DNA of 64,000 bases, from contig NZ_SVEV01000014.1 of assembly GCF_015057185.1 (NCBI RefSeq), positions 1-64,000 of the forward strand. Reading direction: 5' to 3'. Of this stretch, positions 32,385 to 38,600 are shown in pieces (positions within the stretch are counted from its first letter, which is position 1; each line of letters starts with the position of its first letter). Position numbers and translations under genes: made by a program. The notes beneath the pieces were generated by a model that worked only from the letters and a program-made list of their open reading frames with translations, did no database searches and was not told the DNA's origin. This DNA is from Pseudobutyrivibrio sp. (GTDB taxonomy: Bacteria; Bacillota; Clostridia; Lachnospirales; Lachnospiraceae).

Positions 32385-32876
32385 CTATCCTAGATAGTAC
32401 TGCTCCATGAGTTTGTATCTTGTGGCTTTGCTTGGAACTCCAATAGAAAACTCATGACCGTGCAGCATCTTCTCAATCTCTGGGACTTTCTTTACAATCT
32501 CCTTTGCAACAACGGCTCTGTTCTTATAGCCATCGTCTGCAAGAGCTGCAATATAACCAGCAACATCTTTCTTCATTACTGCCGCACAATAATCTCTATT
32601 GATTGTGCATTCAGCTTTGATTTCATCTACCCAGTCAATAAGGACTCCACCTAGATTTAGATAGTTTGATTCAACATCAAGCCTTCCAACTGCTGCACTA
32701 ATTGGTGTTGCTAACTCATCAACATAATCATCTGCATAGTCTTGTGCGTCTTCTGGATCAATTCCGTTTTCCTTTGCGAGCTCTTTAAGAGCCTTAATAT
32801 CCGTCTTAAGCTCTGCAGCTTTCTTATTAAGCTCCTCAACGCTCCTAAAATCTCCATACTTGTTGTTTAATTTCAT
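32385..32876 (-). CDS. Hypothetical early-region protein
   Basis: 163 aa, not recognised. A coiled-coil N-terminus (SVEELNKKAAELKTDIKALKELAKENGIDPEDAQDYADDYVDEL) is followed by a mixed region with DYCAAVMKKDVAGYIAALADDGYKNRAVVAKEIVKKVPEIEKMLHGHEFSIGVPSKATRYKLMEQYY. PcfK-like proteins often lie next to PcfJ and have a similar helical make-up, but I see no convincing match. Confidence 0.55.
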   Translation of the reverse strand: MKLNNKYGDFRSVEELNKKAAELKTDIKALKELAKENGIDPEDAQDYADDYVDELATPISAAVGRLDVESNYLNLGGVLIDWVDEIKAECTINRDYCAAVMKKDVAGYIAALADDGYKNRAVVAKEIVKKVPEIEKMLHGHEFSIGVPSKATRYKLMEQYYLG

Positions 32877-32893
32877 TTCTTACCTCCTGTTTG

Positions 32894-33115
32894 TTAACCT
32901 TTATTTATTAGTGTCTCAAGATACTTCGTAGCCTTTTGATAGCAAATTATTTCATCATCCTCTTCGATGACATATGGGCGTGGGCTATCGTCTGTATGAA
33001 GTAATATTTTGCAATCGTTCATTGTCTTCTTGCAGTGATGCAATAAATCGGGCTTTACTTTCTTAGCTTTCCTAAGCACTCTAAAGTACTCATTGATTAC
33101 CTCTTCTCTCTCCAT
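32894..33115 (-). CDS. Small hypothetical protein
   Basis: 73 aa from ATG 33115, preceded by AAGGAG; this ribosome site directly abuts the TTGCACCGGTGCAA palindrome at 33126-33139. The product is helical (MEREEVINEYFRVLRKAKKVKPDLLHHCKKTMNDCKILLH) with an acidic end. Unknown function. A longer start at 33139 falls within the palindrome and lacks a ribosome site. Confidence 0.55.
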   Translation of the reverse strand: MEREEVINEYFRVLRKAKKVKPDLLHHCKKTMNDCKILLHTDDSPRPYVIEEDDEIICYQKATKYLETLINKG

Positions 33116-33563
33116 CTGAATCTCCTTGCACCGGTGCAATTTTGCCTTTTTCTCTGATAGCTCTTTTTAGTCTTTCTTTGCCTTTGTAAGACTCATTTAG
33201 TTTGACCATCATCTTTCGACCTTTTAGAATTTCAGCTACCTGTTTCCAGTCATCAGCATATTGAACAGGCTCACCGTTTGACTTTCTCCACGAGTTGCTC
33301 TCCCATTTAATAAAATTCGTGGAAATCAGATTAAAATACATATAATCGCTTGATGTGTGTATTAAAATAGCGTCGCATTTAATATTTATGCGGGTTAGCG
33401 CGCTCTTCAAACACAGAATCTGAGAATGCTTATCAGTGACCTGCTTCACACTTCCTAAAATAGTCTTCTCAAAATTGCCTGAGCGGATAATATAGCCTAC
33501 ATATCCATCTTTTGGCTTTGCTACAGAAGTGATTCCCGACTCAATACATATCTCTACCATCAT
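33090..33563 (-). CDS. RNase H-like fold protein
   Basis: 157 aa. The layout is that of an RNase HI-like domain: GYVGYIIRSGNFEKTILGSVKQVTDKHSQILCLKSALTRIN (strands and first helix), CDAILIHTSSDYMYFNLI (where RNase HI has TDSxYV), then WESNSWRKSNGEPVQYADDWKQVAEIL (RNase HI: W...W......pv.n.dLw..l). The usual acidic catalytic residues are only partly present (the TDS position reads TSSD), so activity is uncertain. Next to the HUH replication gene, a role in replication is plausible. Confidence 0.65.
   Translation of the reverse strand: MMVEICIESGITSVAKPKDGYVGYIIRSGNFEKTILGSVKQVTDKHSQILCLKSALTRINIKCDAILIHTSSDYMYFNLISTNFIKWESNSWRKSNGEPVQYADDWKQVAEILKGRKMMVKLNESYKGKERLKRAIREKGKIAPVQGDSDGERRGNQ
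33126..33139. promoter_or_regulatory. Copy 3 of the prophage palindrome TTGCACCGGTGCAA
   Basis: Exact copy that overlaps the ribosome binding site of the 73-aa gene (start 33115) within the end of the RNase H-like gene. A protein or RNA structure here could block translation of the downstream gene, which is inference. Confidence 0.5.
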
Positions 33564-34342
33564 GGAAGCTCACCTCCGTCCGCTCGTATCTCGATGTATT
33601 TGCAATAACTTAGGCCAGTGAAAGGATTTTCACCAAATACCAATGAGTTTTTATCAATCACAAACCCTTTATGCGGTGTTGGTCCATTCTCTATGATTCT
33701 TCTCACTGTTCTTCGGGCGTATTTCTTTCTAACTGGAACAGGTCTCACTAGGTTCTTACTTGTGGATATGCTTGTCATTTCCTTCAATGGCAAGCCCTGT
33801 TCTTCAGCTTTCTTCTTTTGGCCATCTGTCAATTGCTTCGTGACATAATCAGCTATCTTATGAGCATCCTCAGAAGCTCCGTTGAATATTTCAAAGTGGG
33901 CGCGTCCAACCTTCCAATATCCTGATATGATTTCTTCTGTAGACGGATCACCTCGTAGTCTATTGATAAGCATGTGAACATGTACTCCACCATTTCTGCC
34001 TATCTCTATTCGTTTTATCCACTTAAAATCTGTGTCACGCTTCTTATAGTGCTTTCTGACATTGTCAGTTAAATTCTTTATATCCTTCTTTACCTGACTC
34101 ATTGTTAGTCTTGTTCCTCCTGGGTATGTGAATGTCACCCACAGGTCTCCTTTTTTAAAGTTGGCTTTGATTGTTCGCCTATATTTAATCTCCCTATTCC
34201 GCTGGTTCTGTTTTTGGATTACCTCAGGGGTTACATTCTTCCTTTTGTTTCTTGTCTCTCCCTTTGCTCCATATCTGCCAGCGAATTTAATATCAACTTC
34301 AATCGAGTCAGTAAAGGTGTATGTGTCTTTTATATATGCCAT
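33560..34342 (-). CDS. HUH-type rolling-circle replication initiator-like protein
   Basis: 260 aa. Motif II is present as GGVHVHMLI (H-V-H, residues about 118-126). Motif III is ADYVTKQL with tyrosine and lysine (about 166-173). Motif I region is WVTFTYPGG (about 68-76). This is the layout of HUH endonucleases (rolling-circle Rep of plasmids, Microviridae and filamentous phages), which nick one strand at an origin through the tyrosine. It is the only recognisable replication initiator in the early region. The N-terminus is strongly basic. It overlaps the RNase H-like gene by 4 nt. Confidence 0.75.
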   Translation of the reverse strand: MAYIKDTYTFTDSIEVDIKFAGRYGAKGETRNKRKNVTPEVIQKQNQRNREIKYRRTIKANFKKGDLWVTFTYPGGTRLTMSQVKKDIKNLTDNVRKHYKKRDTDFKWIKRIEIGRNGGVHVHMLINRLRGDPSTEEIISGYWKVGRAHFEIFNGASEDAHKIADYVTKQLTDGQKKKAEEQGLPLKEMTSISTSKNLVRPVPVRKKYARRTVRRIIENGPTPHKGFVIDKNSLVFGENPFTGLSYCKYIEIRADGGELP

Positions 34343-34406
34343 GGTTAACCTCTAACTTTAATATTCTTATCGAGCTTTCAAAGCCCGTCTCAGGGCTTGA
34401 TTTTGC

Positions 34407-34510
34407 TTGCTTTCTGAGGCATTTCATGGTATACTTTTCTTAGTTAAAAGAGTTTTGTGTATGCCACAAAATACCTTGACCAGTAACCCAATTACTGGTC
34501 TTTCTTTTTG
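34407..34510 (+). ncRNA. Candidate small RNA with its own promoter and terminator
   Basis: Plus strand, between the HUH gene and the SleB-like gene, both leftward. Promoter: TTGCTT (34407-34412), 17 nt, TATACT with extended TGG (34430-34435). From about 34442 the transcript would be roughly 70 nt with a first hairpin TTTTGTG/CACAAAA (34453-34459 with 34465-34471). A terminator hairpin GACCAGTAA/TTACTGGTC (34478-34486 with 34492-34500) is followed by TTTCTTTTT. No ORF of useful length lies inside. Function unknown; it could act on the early operon or on superinfecting phage. Confidence 0.55.
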
Positions 34511-34581
34511 CTATTTCTTACGACTGAAATTGTTGCCGAACTGGCAAATGATACTTCTCCCAATTTCATTGTTCATTCTCC

Positions 34582-35196
34582 CTATTTATAAAATGTTGTG
34601 TCTTTGTATTCGAACAGAAATGTTAGATTGGCTGAGTGCCAGGTTTGTTCTTCTGATGTGACCTCGAAGAATAGAGCTCCGTTCGAACCGTCCCAGTAGT
34701 TAAGGACCATTTCTAATGCTTGAAGGCATTCTTCATCAGGTACCGCCGAGTCATAATGACCATCCTGAATCGGGGTGAATTGACCTTCCTCAAAAATGAC
34801 CTCTTCAATTGTGTTTGGAAAATCTTCTGATAGGACTCTGTTGTGAACTACATTCATCACAAGAGCTTTCCCTACTACTCCTTGATTTCCCGCTTCGGCT
34901 TGCGCCAATTTCATCAACATTATTGATTCTTCATCGGTGTAGTCTAACCTTGCTGCATCCTCTATCTCCTCCGCTGTTACTGGAATAGAGGTATTTGCTT
35001 CTGTATAGGTCAGCCCCCCCGATTGCATTTTGCTTACTGCTTCTACAACACCCGCCGTGCTGCTGCAGTTCTTTGCAGCTCTCATCTCTGCTAACTGTCT
35101 ATCTAACCGCCGATTAGTCAGTTCACTGAGTGGCCACCCTACAAGTAACCCTGCTGCAACTGCCATCACTGACAGCCTCAATATTCTTTTTTTCAT
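34582..35196 (-). CDS. SleB-like cell wall hydrolase
   Basis: 204 aa. A signal peptide or anchor (residues 5-25, ILRLSVMAVAAGLLVGWPL) is followed by a linker and the Hydrolase_2 domain from about 80: SIMLMKLAQAEAGNQGVVGKALVMNVVHNRVLSEDFPNTIEEVIFEEGQFTPIQDG is the family core with the catalytic glutamate in AQAEA. SleB-type enzymes are lytic transglycosylases acting on peptidoglycan. At the start of the leftward early operon rather than in a lysis cassette, it may alter the lysogen's wall. Start supported by GGGGAAGG. Confidence 0.82.
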   Translation of the reverse strand: MKKRILRLSVMAVAAGLLVGWPLSELTNRRLDRQLAEMRAAKNCSSTAGVVEAVSKMQSGGLTYTEANTSIPVTAEEIEDAARLDYTDEESIMLMKLAQAEAGNQGVVGKALVMNVVHNRVLSEDFPNTIEEVIFEEGQFTPIQDGHYDSAVPDEECLQALEMVLNYWDGSNGALFFEVTSEEQTWHSANLTFLFEYKDTTFYK

Positions 35197-35302
35197 CGTC
35201 CTTCCCCTTTTTCGTTATTTTTAACGTGTCAATCTGCACGTTGTTTTGATGAGCCCATAGTCTTATTAGGCTCTCTAGCATCTTTGCGCCTTTATCCTCC
35301 AT
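35123..35302 (-). CDS. Small protein overlapping the SleB-like gene
   Basis: 59 aa from ATG 35302, preceded by AAAGGAG at 6 nt. The first 35 residues (EDKGAKMLESLIRLWAHQNNVQIDTLKITKKGKD) are outside the next gene; the last 24 overlap the SleB-like start in another frame. The ribosome site is good and the product is charged and helical. Its function is unknown; it may serve mainly to couple translation into the hydrolase gene. Confidence 0.5.
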   Translation of the reverse strand: MEDKGAKMLESLIRLWAHQNNVQIDTLKITKKGKDDEKKNIEAVSDGSCSRVTCRVATQ

Positions 35303-35374
35303 GGGCGTCTCCTTTCTGCTATACTCTCCTTATCAGATGTTGCAGATCTGAAATAAAATAAGGAGGAATAGGTT

Positions 35375-35632
35375 ATGCGAAACAAAATAATTGTCAATGC
35401 TTTTTCTGTGGCTAGGTTGGCCAGCGAAATGGCTAAATCTGGTCACAGATATGTGCAGGTATCTATTTTTGATTCTGAAAACGATAACCCTGCATTGTTG
35501 GCTATGGTTCCTTTTACCCCTGGTGATGATGGTGTCGTTTTGAACTATGAGCCAATTGAAGCAGTTCCTAATGAAGCTAAAATCATTGAATCTGATATTT
35601 GGGCTTTGCACATCGATGAGGAACTACTTTAA
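35375..35632 (+). CDS. Small rightward hypothetical protein
   Basis: 85 aa, with AAGGAGGAATAGGTT before the ATG, so almost certainly translated. It has alpha/beta composition (KIIVNAFSVARLASEMAKSGHRYVQVSIFDSENDNPALLAMVPF). Unknown function. It is the only rightward gene within the leftward early region and converges with the 66-aa gene at 35624-35824, overlapping it by 9 nt. Such isolated genes beside the switch are often superinfection-exclusion or anti-defence factors, but nothing in the sequence proves it. Confidence 0.6.
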   Translation: MRNKIIVNAFSVARLASEMAKSGHRYVQVSIFDSENDNPALLAMVPFTPGDDGVVLNYEPIEAVPNEAKIIESDIWALHIDEELL

Positions 35633-35824
35633 GTTGAAACTTTCAAAAAAATGAAGATGTGGCTTGTTGTCATGTCTTCTTTTTTTGTTTATTTTTCCTA
35701 TTGCCTTAGTGATTTCATTTCTAAGCTCATATTGTTCTTTTTCATCTAGACCTGTAGAGCTAACTTGAATAACCACATATCCTTTTTGTTGTTCTTCGTT
35801 GAATGATGTTACGATGTAGTCCAT
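35624..35824 (-). CDS. Small hypothetical protein next to the switch
   Basis: 66 aa, GAGG ribosome site. DYIVTSFNEEQQKGYVVIQVSSTGLDEKEQYELRNEITKAIGKINKKRRHDNKPHLHFF is a small alpha/beta protein, unrecognised. First gene downstream (leftward) of the Cro-like gene and directly behind three consecutive palindromes, so its expression is probably under repressor control. Confidence 0.55.
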   Translation of the reverse strand: MDYIVTSFNEEQQKGYVVIQVSSTGLDEKEQYELRNEITKAIGKINKKRRHDNKPHLHFFESFNLK

Positions 35825-35849
35825 GCTTTCCTCCCTTCTCCAGTGTTTA

Positions 35850-35919
35850 ATTAGATACTGTCAAGTATCTAATTCTTAGTGATAACCGTAGGGTATCACT
35901 AAGTAATCTAATTGATTAC
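35850..35919. promoter_or_regulatory. Cluster of three palindromic operator-like sites
   Basis: Within 70 bp are three inverted repeats. The first is ATTAGATACT-4nt-AGTATCTAAT (35850-35873). The second is CTTAGTGATA-9nt-TATCACTAAG (35875-35903). The third is GTAATC-TAATT-GATTAC (35903-35919), which overlaps the Cro-like stop codon. The third matches the operators at 36168 and 36194; the other two have different half-sites. They fill the whole gap between the Cro-like gene and the next leftward gene. Confidence 0.7.
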
Positions 35920-36137
35920 CCTTGGGTAAAAAATAAAGAACCTACGGTAACTCCAAAGAAATTGGCTATTGCAACCTTCATCTTATCGTTAGGCATTCTT
36001 ATGCCAGTCTCATACTGAGATATAGCCATCTTGGTGCAGCCTAATGCTGCTGCAATCTCTTCTTGTGAGCGATTTCCGCGTAATTCTTTGATTGACTTTC
36101 CGACCTCATCAGTCGAGCGTAATGTTGCTTGCATCAT
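35916..36137 (-). CDS. XRE-family regulator, Cro-like
   Basis: 73 aa from ATG 36137 (AGAAGGAG upstream). EVGKSIKELRGNRSQEEIAAALGCTKMAISQYETGIRMPNDKMKVAIANFFGVTVGSLF is a complete XRE helix-turn-helix. Divergent from the larger repressor and first in the leftward early transcript, it takes the place of Cro. The shared GTAATC-N5-GATTAC operators support mutual control. Confidence 0.82.
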   Translation of the reverse strand: MMQATLRSTDEVGKSIKELRGNRSQEEIAAALGCTKMAISQYETGIRMPNDKMKVAIANFFGVTVGSLFFTQG

Positions 36138-36167
36138 TTTTCTCCTTCTTATTATTTTAAGTCTCAT

Positions 36168-36220
36168 GTAATCTAACTGATTACTTGTTTATAGTAATCG
36201 ACTAGATTATAATTGTCAAT
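36168..36220. promoter_or_regulatory. Genetic switch: divergent promoters and two operators
   Basis: Rightward promoter: TTGTTT (36185-36190), 17 nt, TATAAT (36208-36213), driving the repressor. Leftward promoter: TTGACA (plus-strand 36214-36219), 17 nt, TACTAT (36191-36196), driving the Cro-like gene. Operator GTAATC-N5-GATTAC at 36168-36184 covers the leftward start point. A one-mismatch operator at 36194-36210 lies between the -35 and -10 boxes of both promoters. A third copy is at 35903. Confidence 0.75.
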
Positions 36221-36266
36221 AGCAAAATAATCTTTTTGTTTACTTTTTTATCGGAGGAAATCAACG

Positions 36267-36632
36267 ATGGCTGAATTTAAAGAGCGCATCAAGGATTTGC
36301 GCTTGAAAAAAGGTTTTTCACAACAACGGCTTGCTGACTTACTCGAAGTGAATAAACAAACAATTTCTCAATATGAAAGGGGGGTGAGGTTCCCAACTAA
36401 AGAAAATTTAGAAGCTCTTTGCGATGCTTTTAATGTAACATCTGATTATCTGATTGGAAGAGAGGACGTTTCACCCGTGCTTCTTACGGGTGACGAGCTA
36501 GCTCTCATTGACATGATACGCAATACGGACTCGGCTATTTCCGTTCCGCTTGCTCGAAAGATTAGCTTACTTAACGAGGCTCAGCTCGAACAGTTAAGCG
36601 CAATGATTGATGTTATGTTTCAATCCAAATAA
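36267..36632 (+). CDS. XRE-family prophage repressor (CI-like)
   Basis: 121 aa, start with GGAGG. Residues 3-62 are an XRE HTH (RIKDLRLKKGFSQQRLADLLEVNKQTISQYERGVRFPTKENLEALCDAFNVTSDYLIGR). The C-terminal 55 residues (GDELALIDMIRNTDSAISVPLARKISLLNEAQLEQLSAMIDVMF) are helical and probably dimerise. There is no LexA-type peptidase domain, so induction is not by RecA-stimulated self-cleavage. It is expressed rightward from the switch. Confidence 0.85.
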   Translation: MAEFKERIKDLRLKKGFSQQRLADLLEVNKQTISQYERGVRFPTKENLEALCDAFNVTSDYLIGREDVSPVLLTGDELALIDMIRNTDSAISVPLARKISLLNEAQLEQLSAMIDVMFQSK

Positions 36633-36797
36633 ATTAAATATATTTTCCTTGGGGCATCTCTTCTAGCTCTTAGCAAGGATTTTGCCCTTTTATTTTTGTC
36701 ATATTCTGTATGACATAATATAGTGGAATTTTTGCCACTGCAAATTGAATAAGTTTTACTACATGGGCATCGCAATATTATATGTGCCCTTTAATTT

Positions 36798-36811
36798 TTG
36801 CACCGGTGCAA
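36798..36811. promoter_or_regulatory. Copy 4 of the prophage palindrome TTGCACCGGTGCAA
   Basis: Exact copy in non-coding DNA, just past the terminator of the candidate small RNA and 165 bp after the repressor gene. Confidence 0.55.
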
Positions 36812-36820
36812 TTAGGGCAA

Positions 36821-36942
36821 ACAAAAAAGCACCCCGCAGGGTGCTAAATTGTTCAACGGTAGTCGGCCGTTATATTTTAGAAGGAAATGTTTCCTCTAAC
36901 TTTAATCTGATTAAATTATACAGCAATCTTTTGTTTTGTCAA
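36821..36942 (-). ncRNA. Candidate small RNA with consensus promoter and terminator
   Basis: On the minus strand a near-perfect promoter reads TTGACA (plus positions 36937-36942), 16 nt, TATAAT (36915-36920). The transcript would start near 36908 and end at a strong terminator (AGCACCC with GGGTGCT-like arms about 36827-36844, then TTTTTTG), about 85 nt. It contains two further small hairpins: GGAAA-CA-TTTCC and AACGG-7nt-CCGTT. No ORF is present. Its place opposite the repressor transcript's downstream region suggests a lysogeny-linked regulatory or counter-transcript RNA. Confidence 0.65.
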
Positions 36943-37081
36943 CAAATAGCGCAGCAACCACTAGCTCCTTAGCGCCTCAGCTATCAGTTGCATGAGATTT
37001 GATTAATGCAGTTGACTAGGCTGCTTCATAGCTTCTACTATCTCTGTTAGCAGCTGCTGCACTTCTAAAGCCGATTAAAGA

Positions 37082-37183
37082 TTAATCTTCTTTCTTGCTG
37101 TCTCGCCAAACATCATATGCAAGTCTCATTACTGAGGCTGTTGTATTGATGACCTGGCAGATTAAAGTTAGCATCCTAAACAT
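37082..37183 (-). CDS. Possible 33-aa peptide upstream of the candidate small RNA
   Basis: ATG 37183 is preceded by AAGGGA at 6 nt. The product MFRMLTLICQVINTTASVMRLAYDVWRDSKKED (given here in full as two parts: hydrophobic residues 1-23, charged tail 24-33) has one hydrophobic helix and may be membrane-associated. Real translation is uncertain because of size. Confidence 0.35.
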   Translation of the reverse strand: MFRMLTLICQVINTTASVMRLAYDVWRDSKKED

Positions 37184-37260
37184 TTTTCTTCCCTTCTAAA
37201 CTCACGCAACCAGGCAATGCCTATTATATAGATTCGTACAATGCTATACAAGGAGATTTT

Positions 37261-38565
37261 ATGAAACGCGCTGCATTATATTTACGAGTTTCAACACAGG
37301 AACAAAAACAAAATGGTCTATCTGTTGATAGTCAATTATACGCTCTCAGGGAATATTGCAAGGAGCACAAGCTGCTAGAAGCAGGTGTGTATTCTGATGC
37401 TGGTATCTCTGGACATATTACTTATAAAAAACGTCCTGCTCTGCTGCAACTAATTCAAGACTGTCAGGATGGACTTATTGATATTATCATATTTACTAAG
37501 CTCGATAGATGGTTTAGATCAGTTAAAGATTACTATGCTGTTATGGAACAAATTGGTGATATACCTTGGAGAGCCATCTGGGAGGACTACACAACTGAGG
37601 ATTCAGCTGGTGTATTCAAGGTTAACATTATGCTCGCTATTGCCGAAGCAGAAGCCTCTCGAACCTCAGAGAGAATAAAAGCCGTTAATCAATATCGAAG
37701 GGAGCAGGGCTTCTATGTTGGTACAGCTCCTACAGGGTATAAGTTAGATAAAGGTCGACTTATTATTGATGAAGAACAACGACTTCCTGTGAAGACATTT
37801 TTTGAGACATATCTCTCAACTTTTGATATAAAAACTGCTTGTCAAGCTATGTGGAATGTAGGCGGTAATATAGCAAGGGATACAGCTAAACAAATGCTCC
37901 GGAATCCTGCTTATTGTGGGGATGCTTTCGGTGGTTACAAATGCGAGCCTTATATAACCAGGGAACAGTTTGAATTGCTTGAGTCAAAGATTAGGGTTGC
38001 CGGCAAGGCTCCAAAAAGACAGCGTCACACATACTACTTCACTCAAGGCATTTTTAAATGTGCTTGTTGTGGCTGCAATATGATTGGTTCAACAAGAAAC
38101 CTTCCTGTCAAGGATGGCAAAAAGGCTTATAAGTGGTACCGTTGTGTGAGTGCTAGAGATTGGAAGTGCGAAAACACTAAGTCGATTTCCGAGTTACGTG
38201 TAGAACAATTTCTTCTCTACAACATTGAGTCTCAAATTAAGGATTACAATCATCAGATGTCTTCTAGAGCTAAAGCCATTAAAGATGTAGACAAGCAAAG
38301 AGCTAGACTTAACATGAAATTACACCGTCTTGGTGAACGCTATGAAGATGGTGATTACACCAGGGAAGAATATGTTAAAAAAAGAGATGCTATTAAAGAT
38401 GAGCTATTAAAGCTCGGCTATGACAGACCAATAGAAAAAAAGGCTCTTCCGAATAACTGGCAAGAAATATATGAATCTCTCGATGCAGCTCATCGTAGAG
38501 CCTTCTGGTATCAAAACATTTCTGAAATTACATGGGATGGCCAAAACCTTGATTTTAGGTTTTAG
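37261..38565 (+). CDS. Large serine recombinase (prophage integrase)
   Basis: 434 aa. The N-terminal resolvase domain has ALYLRVSTQEQ with catalytic Ser11, then IIFTKLDRWFRSVKDYYAVME. The Recombinase domain spans about 150-230. A zinc ribbon (FKCACCGCNMIGSTRN...YRCVSARDWKCEN) lies near 260-305 and a coiled coil near 330-375. It integrates and, with a directionality factor, excises the prophage. AAGGAG precedes the ATG. Its end overlaps the 3' end of purD by 4 nt, placing the attachment junction there. Confidence 0.92.
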   Translation: MKRAALYLRVSTQEQKQNGLSVDSQLYALREYCKEHKLLEAGVYSDAGISGHITYKKRPALLQLIQDCQDGLIDIIIFTKLDRWFRSVKDYYAVMEQIGDIPWRAIWEDYTTEDSAGVFKVNIMLAIAEAEASRTSERIKAVNQYRREQGFYVGTAPTGYKLDKGRLIIDEEQRLPVKTFFETYLSTFDIKTACQAMWNVGGNIARDTAKQMLRNPAYCGDAFGGYKCEPYITREQFELLESKIRVAGKAPKRQRHTYYFTQGIFKCACCGCNMIGSTRNLPVKDGKKAYKWYRCVSARDWKCENTKSISELRVEQFLLYNIESQIKDYNHQMSSRAKAIKDVDKQRARLNMKLHRLGERYEDGDYTREEYVKKRDAIKDELLKLGYDRPIEKKALPNNWQEIYESLDAAHRRAFWYQNISEITWDGQNLDFRF

Positions 38566-38600
38566 CCGTTACATGTGTCTAAACCGAGTATAGCATTTGC
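38550..38600. other. Probable right attachment junction (attR) at the purD 3' end
   Basis: The integrase and purD converge and overlap by 4 bp, with phage genes on one side and an uninterrupted purine cluster on the other. Large serine integrases use sites next to their own gene, so the junction should be within or just beside the last codons of purD. The exact core cannot be set without the left end, which is outside the window. Confidence 0.5.

Larger units (their letters stand above)
36633..37081. other. Non-coding region between repressor and integrase side
   Basis: About 450 bp. It holds palindrome copy 4 (36798-36811), a candidate small RNA on the minus strand (36821 to about 36908) and its consensus promoter (36915-36942). 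It also has short minus-strand open frames of under 20 codons without ribosome sites. A 75-aa plus-strand frame across 36745-36972 crosses the terminator and palindrome and is not credible. Confidence 0.6.

Noticed and set aside
36745..36972. 75-aa rightward open frame near the switch
   Set aside because: It crosses the palindrome and a terminator hairpin and is antisense to a consensus promoter.
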